64,000 bases of DNA, taken from NCBI GenBank assembly GCA_020631395.1, contig JAHDHI010000001.1, positions 43,454 to 107,453 on the forward strand. Direction: 5' to 3'. Shown in pieces: positions 9,306 through 19,004 of this stretch. Positions within the stretch are counted from its first letter, which is position 1. Every line of letters starts with the position of its first letter. Under the pieces are notes generated by a model. It had not been told where the DNA came from and did not search any database. It was given only the letters and a program-made list of their open reading frames with translations. Origin of the DNA: Bizionia sp. (GTDB taxonomy: Bacteria; Bacteroidota; Bacteroidia; Flavobacteriales; Flavobacteriaceae). Position numbers and translations under genes: made by a program.

Positions 9306-9840
9306 AATATGATTTAATTATAGTTATTTATTAGTCAATATTTTTGATGACACATTTCGTGCCCAATTATATCTTATTATTTTTTTAGTTTAATCTCTGG
9401 CTATAAAAGAGATGCCGTTTAAATCAACATTAGGGGTAAAGCCATTTCGGGCGTAAAAGTATATTATTTATATTTATTTTACAATTATATCTTATCCCGT
9501 TTCGTTAGTTGATAAAATTAACTAAAATGGTTCTTGTTATTTCCCTCTGTTCAAAATTGATGCCAATTTGAGAATGGGACATGGACAAAGGGGTATTTTT
9601 TCTTGCAACAGCTGAACTTTCAGCTGATTAACAATTCTGCTCGCGGACATCCCAAACTTGGTTATAGGGGTTGGCTCATATCTCTTTTAATCAACTGATT
9701 TTTATAAATAAAATATGAGTAATTCTGGTTTCAACACATTAAAAAGATAGATTAAGGTGTAGATTTTTCCTACATTTTTTACTTATACTTAGAACTGAAC
9801 ACTCTTCATTAAAACGACTAACAACCTTATTTGCAACACA
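9306..9840. other. AT-rich intergenic region, no gene seen
   Basis: Between the DUF547 gene and a small membrane protein gene. I find no credible reading frame, RNA gene or clear repeat here; promoters for both flanking genes must lie in it. Confidence 0.5.
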
Positions 9841-9990
9841 ATGAGTTATTTGGCTTTGCTGGTTTTTGTCATTATTTTTGTCATCCTAATCAATGTGCTC
9901 AAATCCTTTTATCCAAATCATTTCAAAGACGACGACAATGATTGCGATCCTTGGGATGGCATCGAAGATTTTGACAACCAATTCTTTTAA
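9841..9990 (+). CDS. Tiny membrane protein with acidic tail
   Basis: 49 aa: one membrane span (YLALLVFVIIFVILINVL), then a hydrophilic acidic tail with KDDDNDCDPWDGIEDF. No family recognised. It faces a second tiny membrane protein with an acidic tail on the opposite strand; the similar make-up suggests both are real. Confidence 0.45.
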   Translation: MSYLALLVFVIIFVILINVLKSFYPNHFKDDDNDCDPWDGIEDFDNQFF

Positions 9991-10032
9991 TGTCCTTGCC
10001 CTTCTTGACAAATTTCAAACAATAAGTCTTGC

Positions 10033-10179
10033 CTACCCATAGTCAAGGGAATCATCATCCTCATCGAAAAAGGCTTTCAACTCTTCTGAATTGTTCGAGT
10101 CTTCTCTTGAGTTTTTCAAATAAACATAGACTACGTATACGACAGCAGCAATTAGCCCCACTATTATCTTTACAACCAT
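10033..10179 (-). CDS. Tiny membrane protein with acidic tail
   Basis: 48 aa: an N-terminal membrane span (VVKIIVGLIAAVVYVVYVYL) followed by an acidic tail (ELKAFFDEDDDSLDYG). Convergent with the 49-aa gene; 42 nt separate the two stops. Function unknown. Confidence 0.4.
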   Translation of the reverse strand: MVVKIIVGLIAAVVYVVYVYLKNSREDSNNSEELKAFFDEDDDSLDYG

Positions 10180-10232
10180 ATTTCCAAATGTAAACAACTA
10201 AAAATGATTTACCTCACCAAATGCCAATAAAT

Positions 10233-10280
10233 ATACGTAGGACTACGTATTGCATACATCACCAATGTTATCTAATTTTG
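10233..10280 (+). promoter_or_regulatory. Palindrome plus -7 box promoter (copy 1)
   Basis: Perfect palindrome ATACGTAG-GA-CTACGTAT at 10233-10250, then 23 nt between its last TACGTA and a -7 box TAATTTTG at 10273-10280. Two further copies at 15055 and 21179 have the same spacing. The palindrome covers the place of a normal -33 TTG, as expected for a regulator-dependent promoter. Confidence 0.6.
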
Positions 10281-10285
10281 CTTCG

Positions 10286-10402
10286 ATGAATAATAGTACA
10301 ATACCAAAAAAGAAATCTTTTCTTAGAAACATAGAAAAATGGGAATCAATCTTGTTATGTTTCATCGTTGTTTGTTTGATAGTTTGCATTGCATCTTGTT
10401 GA
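10286..10402 (+). CDS. Tiny membrane protein under the palindromic promoter
   Basis: 38 aa, MNNSTIPKKKSFLRNIEKWE then a cysteine-containing membrane span (SILLCFIVVCLIVCIASC). The ATG lies 6 nt after the -7 box, so the leader would be nearly absent. A basic N-terminus followed by one span suggests an inner-membrane peptide with a cytoplasmic N-terminus. No relative recognised; too short to be certain. Confidence 0.4.
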   Translation: MNNSTIPKKKSFLRNIEKWESILLCFIVVCLIVCIASC

Positions 10403-11030
10403 ATTGAACAGGCCATGCCATTTCGTATTCGACATCTTCTACTTGGTGTAGACAATTCCTTTTTTACTACATTTCGTGTTTACCTAATCTTGTCATAATT
10501 TCAATCTAATCTTGCATTATCTAAACAAAAGGTGTTTTACCTTATCCAAAATTGGGGTTATCCCCATTGTCATACTTGTCATTATGTTGGAAATTTGCAT
10601 CAATGTCAGTTTATAATTTAGCTTCATACCATTACAATGAAGCATATGGTCTTAAAAAGTGTTTTTGAATGAAACATAAATTAAGTGGTTTTTATTCACC
10701 TCTAAAAAGAAACATTCCAAAACACTTTTTTGTTCCCTACACCACTCTTTTACAATTATTTATTTATCGTCCCATTGTATTATATATTCCATATTCAATA
10801 GTTTCTTATCATTTCATTGTTTTTGCTCCGTATGTCAAGACATTATAACTTTATGATTAAGAACAACTTATACTCCAAAACCCATAAATCAAACTAGTAG
10901 GGACTGGTTTGGTCGTGTCTTTTTTTATTTATACTTTGAAAACCAAACACATACATAAAAAAGACTACTTAGATGTTAAACCAACAAAAACATATGGTAG
11001 TATAATTGTTAATTAACTTAAAATTCCCTC
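10403..11030. other. AT-rich gap before the metalloprotease
   Basis: About 630 nt without a convincing frame. It contains an inverted repeat (AAAAAGTGTTTT near 10655 and AAAACACTTTTT near 10730) with a long interior, and a short stretch (TGAAACATAAA...TAAAAAGAAACATT, 10667-10717) that recurs at 14881-14940 on the other side of the protease gene. Confidence 0.4.
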
Positions 11031-14000
11031 ATGAAAAAAAACATTACTTTATCCCTAATCAAGACATTGATGACTTATTTGGGTATCATATGTCTATCGT
11101 TCTTTACAATTAATTCATTGAACGCCCAAACGACAGAAGGCAACAAATGTGGTACAGACGAACAGATGCAAAATCTGTATGATGAGAATCCGAATTCATT
11201 GAATGAATCCATTGCTTTGAGGCAAAGCATAGCCTCTGAGTCAACAGACTTCGGTATGCCTCCTCCTTATGTAATCCCCGTCGTATTTCACGTATTTGGA
11301 ACGGAATACAACAACGGAACAACTGTAAACTTGTCAATAATACAGGATGCACTAGACAAGACCAATGAAGATTTCAAAGGTCTCAATGCCGATTATGTCG
11401 GGATCGATGCTCCCTTCGATGCCATAAAACAACCTTTGGACATCACATTCAAACTCGCTCAATTGGATCCCAACGGCAATCCCACGACTGGAGTCATATT
11501 CTATGACGAAGCATCGGGAATGGGTAATTATGGCAATCCAAAAGTGCCTCAAGTTGCTTGGGACAATTACAAGTATTGCAACATATACATAACTCGGGAC
11601 CTATATGGCAATGGTGCATTCAATGAATCGGGCGTTGCCTGGTATCCGGATACTTACATGTCCGACAACAACCTTGCAAGAATAACCTACAATGGGAGCT
11701 ACCTAGGAAGCAATACCGATGAAAACTTCAGGTCCGTACTAACCCATGAATTTGGACATTGGCTGGACTTGCCACATACATTCGCAAACAACATATGCAG
11801 CAGCAACCCAGCGGATGGAGATGGAGTTGCAGATACCCCATCATTGGCAAACAACTCCTCTGGTGCCAATTGCTCCGTAATTCAGAACTGCTTGAATGAA
11901 GAGATAAACAACGAGAACTTCATGGATTACGATTGCTATAAGATGTTTACCCAAGGGCAGGTAGCCAGAATGGTCAATGCCTTGGACAATTCACCAGCAA
12001 GAAACACACTTTGGACTTCCGCCAACTTGACTTGTACCGGTTTGGACACGGATTTGGGAACAAGAATCATTGCTTCGTCCAACACCTATGGTGAGCGATA
12101 TGAAAACGATGGCATCATAGAATCCACCATCGATTTGACTTGTAGTGGCTGCACATTCAGTGCAAGTTCAGGAGACTTGGCGTTGAATACAGACTATACG
12201 GTGGCCAACTTGCCAAATGGATTGACCTCGAGAATTACTCTTACCAGCAATACTACGGCCCAAATTCATCTGGATGGTACAGCTACAGCTCATGAGTTGG
12301 CAGATTCAATAACCAATTTGAATTTCACCTTCCTTGATCCTATGGTCACAGGTGGTGTGGCACAGCTATACAACTCGGGATTGAGTCAATTGAGCATAGA
12401 TTTCTTGGATGTCTACACAGAATATTGCGACGTTACCATCGGTTATGCCGTATATACCCACATTACCGAAGTAAACTTCAACGGAACAGCCAATGCAAGC
12501 GGTTACGATGGAATAACCAACTATACACAGGGTCTGGCATTTCCAGCCAGACAGGGTGACACCTACCCCATTAGCATTACGACAAACAAGGGCAATGGCG
12601 GTGCTGCCGAAAATGAACGCATACAGGTATGGGCCGATTGGAACAAAAACTTCATCTATGAAGATTCAGAGCTAGTCATGTCACACCCTTACAATTCTTC
12701 GGCTGCCGATGTTGACGGAAACTACACCCATGCATCCAACATCACCATTCCAGTAGATACGGATCTCGGTACCACTTCTTTCAGGGTAATGGCCCATTAT
12801 GTTCAAGGAACGGACGGAGATACGCCTTGTACATACATCGATAGTGGCGAAACCGAGGATTATGGTTTGCTCATCTATGATGAAAACGCCACTTTCGAGA
12901 TGGAATTCAGTTCCAACAGAACCGTCGTCAACTTTTCCGAACCAGTGAATTTCCTCGACTTGACCATTACGGATTCAGGAGATTCCGTCACCTCATGGCT
13001 GTGGACCTTTGAAAATGGAGTCCCAAACACATCTACCGACCAAAATCCAACCAACATTCTTTTCCCTGACGCCGGGACTTACGACGTCACGTTGAATGTA
13101 ATTACCAACAACGGTACGAATGAAACGATAACCAAAGTGGATTACATCACCTCGGAATTGAATTACTGCGACAGCTCTCCAAACTTTGGCAGCTACTTCA
13201 ACGTAAACCATGTAAACTTTGAAACCATTGACCATTCTCCAGGACTAAGCAACTCCTACGATTACTTCGATACCGTCTTCACCTCTGCGAGCACCGGTGA
13301 AACATACCCCATCACCATCACGACCGAAAAAGGCAATGGTGGAGCTGGCGATACCAACAGAGTGAGAGTCTGGGTAGATTGGAATTACGACAGTGTTTTT
13401 TCCGAAGATGAATTGATCATTAGCGAAAACGTGACTTTCGATGATTACGATGCCGGTGGGGAATATTCCTTTACTTCCAACATAACGGTTCCATACAACG
13501 CCTCTGTAGGCAACAAGGTTGGACTGAGAATAATTGGCCATTACTTGGATGGTACTGGTGGAGAAACGTCTTGCGGTCAATACGACAGTGGCAACACGGC
13601 TGACTACGGGTTGAACATAACAGCTGGTGCTCCGGGCATCGTCGCAAATGCCACGACTTCCAGCAATTCCTTTCCGGTAACAGATACCGTTAACTTTCAA
13701 GACGCGTCCTCAAGCTCCGATACATTGACTAGTTGGGTTTGGAGTTTTCCAGGTGGCACCCCTTCCACTCACATAGGGCAAGTACCTCCTGCCATTTCCT
13801 ATGAAAACCCCGGTGTTTACAACTACAGTTTGACGGTGGAAGATTCTGAAAACAGAACGGATACATACAATGGTACCATAGAGGCCATCTACCAATTGTG
13901 CGACGTCACACAGTCGTTTGCCACCTATGGCCACATCACCAACGTGACTTTGGACAACATAGACAACACCACTGGGTATGACGGTACAACGAGCTACTTT

Positions 14001-14630
14001 GACACATACTCCCCCACTGCAGAATTGAACGAAGTCGTTCCTTTTTCGGTGACGCTGAATACGGGGAACAGCGGAAATTCAGATGACATTCGTTTGCGCA
14101 TGTGGATAGATTGGAATTACAACTCTGCCTTTGAGCCATCGGAATTGGTACATACCGAAACCATAAATGTAGCAACCGTTGGAGGAGCAAACGTAAATCA
14201 TGTGATACCTGCTTCCTTTACGGTGCCCAACGATGCTCACTTGGATGACAAGATAGCCATTAGAACCCTAGTGCATTATGTAGATTCCTCTTCTGCCGGA
14301 GATATGGCTTGTGGGGAATTGGACAGTGGAGAGGTGGAAGACTATGGAATAACCATATCCAACTCCCTTTCTACGGAAGATCCAACCACTACCCCATTTT
14401 CGATCTATCCAAACCCGACCAAGGGAGATCTTTACATACAGTCAGTTCTAAATGATGAAGTCAACATCGAATTGTACAACATGTTGGGACAAGTCATACT
14501 ATCGGAAAAAATGCAACCTTCCAATGGAAACTTGCATATTTCTCTAAGAAATTTTCAAAACGGCATTTATATCTTGTCGATCAATCAAGGAAAGACATCC
14601 TCCACTGTAAAAATCATCGTAAACAAATAA
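11031..14630 (+). CDS. Secreted M43 (pappalysin-type) metalloprotease with GEVED and PKD domains, T9SS substrate
   Basis: 1199 aa. Sec signal about 1-32. Catalytic domain to about residue 340, with zinc motif LTHEFGHWLDLPHTF near residue 239 (HExxHxxGxxH form) and Met-turn region ENFMDYDCYKMF near 302. A domain of unknown type follows (about 345-465). Then three GEVED-type modules starting near residues 467, 713 and 955, each with a W-x-DWN motif (WADWNKN, WVDWNYD, WIDWNYN) and a final SGE/SGN-x-x-DYG. PKD-like modules (SWLWTFENG and SWVWSFPGG) lie between them. The last 80 residues (FSIYPNPTKGDLYIQ, YNMLGQV, NGIYILSI) are a type A sorting domain for type IX secretion. A hairpin terminator follows at 14662. 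Confidence 0.9.
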   Translation: MKKNITLSLIKTLMTYLGIICLSFFTINSLNAQTTEGNKCGTDEQMQNLYDENPNSLNESIALRQSIASESTDFGMPPPYVIPVVFHVFGTEYNNGTTVNLSIIQDALDKTNEDFKGLNADYVGIDAPFDAIKQPLDITFKLAQLDPNGNPTTGVIFYDEASGMGNYGNPKVPQVAWDNYKYCNIYITRDLYGNGAFNESGVAWYPDTYMSDNNLARITYNGSYLGSNTDENFRSVLTHEFGHWLDLPHTFANNICSSNPADGDGVADTPSLANNSSGANCSVIQNCLNEEINNENFMDYDCYKMFTQGQVARMVNALDNSPARNTLWTSANLTCTGLDTDLGTRIIASSNTYGERYENDGIIESTIDLTCSGCTFSASSGDLALNTDYTVANLPNGLTSRITLTSNTTAQIHLDGTATAHELADSITNLNFTFLDPMVTGGVAQLYNSGLSQLSIDFLDVYTEYCDVTIGYAVYTHITEVNFNGTANASGYDGITNYTQGLAFPARQGDTYPISITTNKGNGGAAENERIQVWADWNKNFIYEDSELVMSHPYNSSAADVDGNYTHASNITIPVDTDLGTTSFRVMAHYVQGTDGDTPCTYIDSGETEDYGLLIYDENATFEMEFSSNRTVVNFSEPVNFLDLTITDSGDSVTSWLWTFENGVPNTSTDQNPTNILFPDAGTYDVTLNVITNNGTNETITKVDYITSELNYCDSSPNFGSYFNVNHVNFETIDHSPGLSNSYDYFDTVFTSASTGETYPITITTEKGNGGAGDTNRVRVWVDWNYDSVFSEDELIISENVTFDDYDAGGEYSFTSNITVPYNASVGNKVGLRIIGHYLDGTGGETSCGQYDSGNTADYGLNITAGAPGIVANATTSSNSFPVTDTVNFQDASSSSDTLTSWVWSFPGGTPSTHIGQVPPAISYENPGVYNYSLTVEDSENRTDTYNGTIEAIYQLCDVTQSFATYGHITNVTLDNIDNTTGYDGTTSYFDTYSPTAELNEVVPFSVTLNTGNSGNSDDIRLRMWIDWNYNSAFEPSELVHTETINVATVGGANVNHVIPASFTVPNDAHLDDKIAIRTLVHYVDSSSAGDMACGELDSGEVEDYGITISNSLSTEDPTTTPFSIYPNPTKGDLYIQSVLNDEVNIELYNMLGQVILSEKMQPSNGNLHISLRNFQNGIYILSINQGKTSSTVKIIVNK

Positions 14631-14661
14631 CGAGGTACAATTATATCGAGTTCAATATTAC

Positions 14662-14690
14662 AAAAAAGCTTCTCTTTTTAAGAGAAGCTT
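14662..14690 (+). terminator. Terminator, related to the one beside attL
   Basis: AAAGCTTCTCTT and AAGAGAAGCTTTT form a strong hairpin with T tail 30 nt after the metalloprotease stop. The same hairpin sequence with small changes lies at 20842-20870 next to the tRNA-derived repeat. Confidence 0.8.
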
Positions 14691-14696
14691 TTCCTT

Positions 14697-14735
14697 TGGG
14701 CGGAAGATTGGATTTACACCCATCGCCCATAATTG
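14697..14735. repeat. Degenerate tRNA-His 3'-end copy (old att remnant)
   Basis: GGGCGGAAGATTGGATTTAC and the following bases match, with several changes, the start of the 46-bp att core at 20877 (GGGTGGAAGACCGGATTCGA). Both copies are preceded at the same distance by the same terminator hairpin. I read this as the worn left boundary of an earlier integration at the same tRNA. Confidence 0.45.
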
Positions 14736-15054
14736 TTTGGTTGTTATTAATACTTCGACATCACCCCAAAGCCAATCATTGTCATTTGCAAAAAATGAGA
14801 CTTGAATTGTCTCTAATTGAAAACACTCTCTTCTTTTGGGTAACATTTTCATAGACTGTGTATTTAACTATGAAGGCATAAATGAAACATAAAGTAAATC
14901 CTCGAAAGAAAGAGTTGCAGGGTCACTAAAAAGAAACATTGATGCCAAATGCATGGGATGAAACATTCATAACTAAAAAGTCAGATACACATCGGAATGA
15001 TTATATGAATTATGGATGACCGATAAAAAACAATAAATATAAACAGATGAAAAT

Positions 15055-15102
15055 ATACGTAGCTCTACGTATTTTCTATTAGCAAAACATTTGTTACTTT
15101 TG
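15055..15102 (+). promoter_or_regulatory. Palindrome plus -7 box promoter (copy 2)
   Basis: Perfect palindrome ATACGTAG-CT-CTACGTAT at 15055-15072 and -7 box TACTTTTG at 15095-15102, 23 nt after the last TACGTA. It is followed by a leader related to that at 21255 and then by the HEPN-like gene. Confidence 0.6.
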
Positions 15103-15128
15103 AAAGAACCATAAAACAAAGACATTTT

Positions 15129-15178
15129 ATGGTTTTCAGTAAACGTAACTTCCCAACATTTTATACGTTTGCTTTAAA
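15129..15178 (+). ncRNA. Conserved leader with hairpin (copy 1)
   Basis: GGTTTTCAGTAAACGTAACT and the next 25 nt are nearly identical to 21255-21300. Arms AAACGTA and TACGTTT can pair across a 16-nt interior; in the second copy the changed positions keep pairing by a G-U pair. It may be a short RNA or a 5' leader. A 19-codon frame overlaps this copy, but the other copy has no start codon in the equivalent frame, so RNA is the better reading. Confidence 0.4.
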
Positions 15179-15266
15179 TACTATGTAAAGAACAATAACG
15201 TAAACATATATGGAATATAATAGCAATTGCTATCATAACATTGTTGTAGTGTATGCATAAAAATCG

Positions 15267-16568
15267 ATGAATAACAATCATATCAGATATCTTAATCAAA
15301 ATCACATTCTTTTTAAAGAGGCAATCATTGCATTTTCTAAAGAACAAGTCGAAAACACCCCATCATTAGTTAAACTATATGAGACAACTGCCGACAAAAG
15401 ATTATTTGGATATTTGGTGCTAGACTTCAATCTATCCGAAGATATAGTATGTGGAGATATTACAATTTTTAAATCTGAAAAAATATATTTTGACTTAAAA
15501 GATACTTTAGGTCAGCAAATGTCTTGGTCATACATATCAACCGTAAGATTACCCGAGTATGTGAATTTCCTGAACTCATCTTTATATACGTTAGCATTAA
15601 GTTCGATTTGTTCTTTTGCTTTTGAACGACCTGTATATTCAGGAACCGAATACTCATATGAAAAGCATTTGGAAAAAAAGGCTAGCCTAGAAGAATTAAA
15701 ACATATTGGAATGTCATTTCCTATACTTTCTTTAGGAAATAACGGTACAGAGTCAAGAGTACATCATTCTGTAATATCTCAATGGATAAACAATTTCAAA
15801 GAAGTATATGAAGTAATAAACAAGTTCTCTAAAACTGATAATTCAAACTCAAAACTATCTTTTTATTCTTTTTTTCAAATAATGAGATTGTTCCAGTTAT
15901 CTCTTCAAAATAAAAAGAATGATTTTGACCTGTCCTTTAGTTTGTTAATAGCTTCAATTGAAAGTACAGCTACATTTTACTCTATGGCTATAAGCCCTAC
16001 AAAACCAAAGGAACATAAACAATGGTTGAAATTAAGAGAAAGTGGAGATCCAATAATTAGTAGTTTAGCGAATAAATACCAAGAATTATGGGCTACATTT
16101 TCCCAAGTAGAAAAAGACTCTCAATTATCTTCTAGGTTTATTAAGTTTATATTTGAATGTACTCCAGAAGAAACTTGGGAAGCAACTATTGATGACGATT
16201 TATTAAGAGATGGACTTGACTATAGACAAAAATACCCGCACGAAGTAAGTCGCCAACCTGAATTGACTCCTCATTCACTAACTGACGAAGAATTAAAAGA
16301 TATTATTAAAAAGACTTATTCTTATAGGTCAAAATTTATTCATAAAGGAATATCAACCCCTCATCAAGAGCATAAAAATTCAAATAGAAATAGATTTTTT
16401 GAAAAGACATTAAATATGCCCAGCTACAGTGCACAAAAAAAAGCGGCTATTATGAACATTGAAGATTTATACGATTTACACGCAAAATATGAGTTAATGA
16501 GCTGTATTGCTCGAGTTTCGATAACTGAATATGCAAAACGCACTACAACAAAAGCTAAAATACATTAA
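15267..16568 (+). CDS. HEPN-like protein, possible defence gene
   Basis: 433 aa, AT-rich. The C-terminal 150 residues are helical and contain YSYRSKFIHKG near residue 354, an R-x4-H motif of the kind found in HEPN RNases, and a second helix (LYDLHAKYELMSCIARVSI). The N-terminal 120 residues look beta-rich (LFGYLVLDFNLSEDIVCGDI) and resemble the N-terminal module that accompanies HEPN domains in ApeA-like abortive infection proteins. Likely an RNase acting in phage defence, but this is inferred. It is the first gene after the old island boundary. Confidence 0.45.
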   Translation: MNNNHIRYLNQNHILFKEAIIAFSKEQVENTPSLVKLYETTADKRLFGYLVLDFNLSEDIVCGDITIFKSEKIYFDLKDTLGQQMSWSYISTVRLPEYVNFLNSSLYTLALSSICSFAFERPVYSGTEYSYEKHLEKKASLEELKHIGMSFPILSLGNNGTESRVHHSVISQWINNFKEVYEVINKFSKTDNSNSKLSFYSFFQIMRLFQLSLQNKKNDFDLSFSLLIASIESTATFYSMAISPTKPKEHKQWLKLRESGDPIISSLANKYQELWATFSQVEKDSQLSSRFIKFIFECTPEETWEATIDDDLLRDGLDYRQKYPHEVSRQPELTPHSLTDEELKDIIKKTYSYRSKFIHKGISTPHQEHKNSNRNRFFEKTLNMPSYSAQKKAAIMNIEDLYDLHAKYELMSCIARVSITEYAKRTTTKAKIH

Positions 16569-16594
16569 AACGCAGTTTAGCCAATTCACAGAAA

Positions 16595-17110
16595 ATGATT
16601 AATAAGATATCGACTAAGACATATTTGAACACTTTTAGTGGTAACAACTTCTATGTGATAGAAATAGATGGAAAACCCTTGGAAGATATTATTATGGAAA
16701 ATCGTCCGGACATAAAAAAAGGAATTGTACCAACATTACTTAATTGGTTAGGTAGTAATGAAGAAAGGAAAGTAGTTTGGGATAGGGCGATTCCAAAAAT
16801 CGGAGAGAAATCAATATTTCCAATACTAATGTGCTCAGAGGACATCGATTTATGGTGCACCTTGATTATGGTCGAAGTTGAAACTGATGGGAAATATGTT
16901 TATTGGAATAAATTTGGACTTGAAGATTCTGATGCTGAAAAACCAGAAGACATTGGAAAAAGTGTAGAATGGTTTTCTGGAATTAAAAACCTGATTTTTG
17001 AGAAAAACGAATACCTAAATCTGTTGAGTGAATTTAGAATAAGATTAGATGGAAATTTAGATTATTCTCCAAAGGAAAAAGAAACAGTAAAAGAATATAA
17101 AAATCTCTAA
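16595..17110 (+). CDS. Hypothetical 171-aa protein
   Basis: Alpha-beta protein without signal or membrane segment: MINKISTKTYLNTFSGNNFY, GKPLEDIIMENRP, an acidic C-terminal half with WNKFGLEDSD. The size and the many aromatic and acidic residues recall immunity or SMI1-like proteins, but I see no diagnostic motif. It follows the HEPN-like gene by 26 nt and may be its partner. A cassette-type linker repeat begins at its stop codon. Confidence 0.45.
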   Translation: MINKISTKTYLNTFSGNNFYVIEIDGKPLEDIIMENRPDIKKGIVPTLLNWLGSNEERKVVWDRAIPKIGEKSIFPILMCSEDIDLWCTLIMVEVETDGKYVYWNKFGLEDSDAEKPEDIGKSVEWFSGIKNLIFEKNEYLNLLSEFRIRLDGNLDYSPKEKETVKEYKNL

Positions 17111-17222
17111 CAATGGTAATCAACGATTAGTAAAAAATGAGCTCCATATAAGCCTATCCAACAAGGTTTTCATTCTATTGCCATAGTTTGAGGTTTCATT
17201 TTTAATAGCCTTGTCTGGAAGG
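17109..17222. repeat. Linker repeat, copy 1
   Basis: Starts CTAACAATGGTA at the end of the 171-aa gene and includes CCAACAAGGTTTTCATTCTA, TTTGAGGTTTCATTTTTAA and TTGTCTGGAAG. The same order of blocks is found at 23971-24093 and in shorter form at 18041-18107, each time directly downstream of an accessory gene. Confidence 0.6.
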
Positions 17223-17256
17223 AAAAGGCTTCGCAAAAGGCTACAAACTAGCAACA

Positions 17257-18033
17257 ATGAAAAGAATACATTTATTTGAATTTGAAGACTTAAAATGGTT
17301 TCCTAACTGGATTAGGATTTGTATGACTCGGCTAATTATGGTAATGCATAAAAAGTTCAATACAAGCGAGGACATGGCTAAATTACTTGTAAAACTCATT
17401 AAACAAACAAATACTAGCACAATAGTAGATTTATGCTCGGGAAGTGGAGGTGCAATGATTGACACTGTTTCTCACCTAAACAATACCCATAAAATCAAAA
17501 ACGTTAAACTTCTTTTAACAGATTTATACCCGAACTTAGCTGATGCGGAAAGAATAAATCAAAAAAATAATCGTATTCAATATAGAACAACACCTTTAAA
17601 TGCGACAAACCTTGATACTGATATTCGAGGAATTTTAACTATGGTTGGGAGTTTCCACCATATGAAACCAGAATTGGCAAGAAAAATTTTGGTTGAGGCT
17701 CAGAAAAAGCGACAACCAATATGCATTATGGAAATCCATAAAAAATTCCCAATAATTTTATGGTGGCTATTTATCCCTTTAAGTGCAATTTTATGTTTGT
17801 TCATTACTCCATTGGTGAAACCTTTAACAATAAAGCAAATTATCTTTACCTATTTAATTCCAATTATTCCCATCTGTTTTGCTTGGGATGCTGTAATCAC
17901 TAGTGGAAGAATTTATCGGATGGAAGATTTAGATGTCTTATTAAAAGGTTTGAAAGAAAACAATTACGCTTGGGAAAAAGGAATTATTAAAGGAAAATCC
18001 GAAAAAATTTATTTGATGGGGTATCCTAATTAA
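17257..18033 (+). CDS. Class I SAM-dependent methyltransferase with membrane segments
   Basis: 258 aa. SAM-binding motif I is VDLCSGSGGAMIDTV near residue 67, followed by motif II (LLLTDLYPN) and a motif IV-like TMVGSFHHMKPE. Two hydrophobic stretches around residues 165-215 (IILWWLFIPLSAILCLFITP and IIFTYLIPIIPICFAW) suggest a membrane-associated enzyme. The target is unknown. It lies between two copies of the linker repeat. Confidence 0.65.
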   Translation: MKRIHLFEFEDLKWFPNWIRICMTRLIMVMHKKFNTSEDMAKLLVKLIKQTNTSTIVDLCSGSGGAMIDTVSHLNNTHKIKNVKLLLTDLYPNLADAERINQKNNRIQYRTTPLNATNLDTDIRGILTMVGSFHHMKPELARKILVEAQKKRQPICIMEIHKKFPIILWWLFIPLSAILCLFITPLVKPLTIKQIIFTYLIPIIPICFAWDAVITSGRIYRMEDLDVLLKGLKENNYAWEKGIIKGKSEKIYLMGYPN

Positions 18034-18040
18034 AACGAAA

Positions 18041-18107
18041 TGCCAACAAGGTTTCCATTATGCTAAGCAATAGATTGAGATCTCATTATATCAAGCAGCT
18101 CGTCTGT
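18041..18107. repeat. Linker repeat, copy 2 (short)
   Basis: GCCAACAAGGTTTCCATTAT, then TAGATTGAGATCTCATTA and CAGCTCGTCTG, parallel to the blocks in copies 1 and 3. Follows the methyltransferase stop by a few bases. Confidence 0.5.
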
Positions 18108-18166
18108 GACGAGTGACGACACGAGTGTCTTATTCTGAAATAGATTTACATAAAAGTATGATTTGA

Positions 18167-18811
18167 ATGAAAAAAATCCTAAAATCAATAATCCGCCCAA
18201 TTCTATTTGGGTTTTCATTTTACCTATTCATCTTGTTAGGGCATAATGCAGATTTCATCTCCAAAGATTCAATTCGGACTTGGACAGCAATAATAGCAGG
18301 AACCTTATTTATGCATTTAATTGTTTATGCAGCAATTAATAGAAGAGAGCGTTTTGAAATTAGCGTACTCGGGTTATACATTGCCCATATTCTATTTAGC
18401 ATAGGAATGCCAATATTTCTAATTTTCAATCAAGTTTTCTTCACTGACCATCATAGAAACGAACCAAAATCCCTATTAGAAAAAAACAAGATTGAGTTTA
18501 TTTCTATTCCAATGGATTGCAATAAAATAAAGTATGGCACTTTCCTAAATGGGATTGACACCATTATTAGATATTCGGAAAACAACAAAGACTATGAACT
18601 AATTAAAATTGTTGGTTTTGAAGACGAACTCAATCACATTAAATGGCTTGACAGTTGTTCCTATGTTAGAGTCATGAATAAAGGTTCTGTTACAAAATAT
18701 ATAAGATTGGGAAACATAGAAAACGGACAACATCAAATGTATGAGAAACCAGCCATAATGCACAAAATGATAGAGGAAGACATCAAAACATTAATTGAAT
18801 TAAAAAACTAA
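18167..18811 (+). CDS. Hypothetical membrane protein, 214 aa
   Basis: The N-terminal 100 residues contain three or four spans (PILFGFSFYLFILLGH, WTAIIAGTLFMHLIVYAAI, VLGLYIAHILFSIGMPIFLI). The C-terminal half is soluble. No family recognised. AT-rich like its neighbours. Confidence 0.5.
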   Translation: MKKILKSIIRPILFGFSFYLFILLGHNADFISKDSIRTWTAIIAGTLFMHLIVYAAINRRERFEISVLGLYIAHILFSIGMPIFLIFNQVFFTDHHRNEPKSLLEKNKIEFISIPMDCNKIKYGTFLNGIDTIIRYSENNKDYELIKIVGFEDELNHIKWLDSCSYVRVMNKGSVTKYIRLGNIENGQHQMYEKPAIMHKMIEEDIKTLIELKN

Positions 18812-19004
18812 AGCTAACATTTGAAGGTAACCATACTAGACAACTCAGTTTTTACATGTTGATAGTGCTTGGAGGTTCAAGTACAAGAAACCATTACGAT
18901 GACATTGCCAAAAACATAAAAATTCAACTCTTTACTTAATCAAAAATGTAGTATCTTTTTGCCTCTACGTTTCATAATGAAAACCGTTAGTCAGAATTAA
19001 AAAA

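Noticed and set aside
13245..13700. Minus-strand frames inside the metalloprotease gene
   Set aside because: Shadows of the repeated GEVED and PKD modules.
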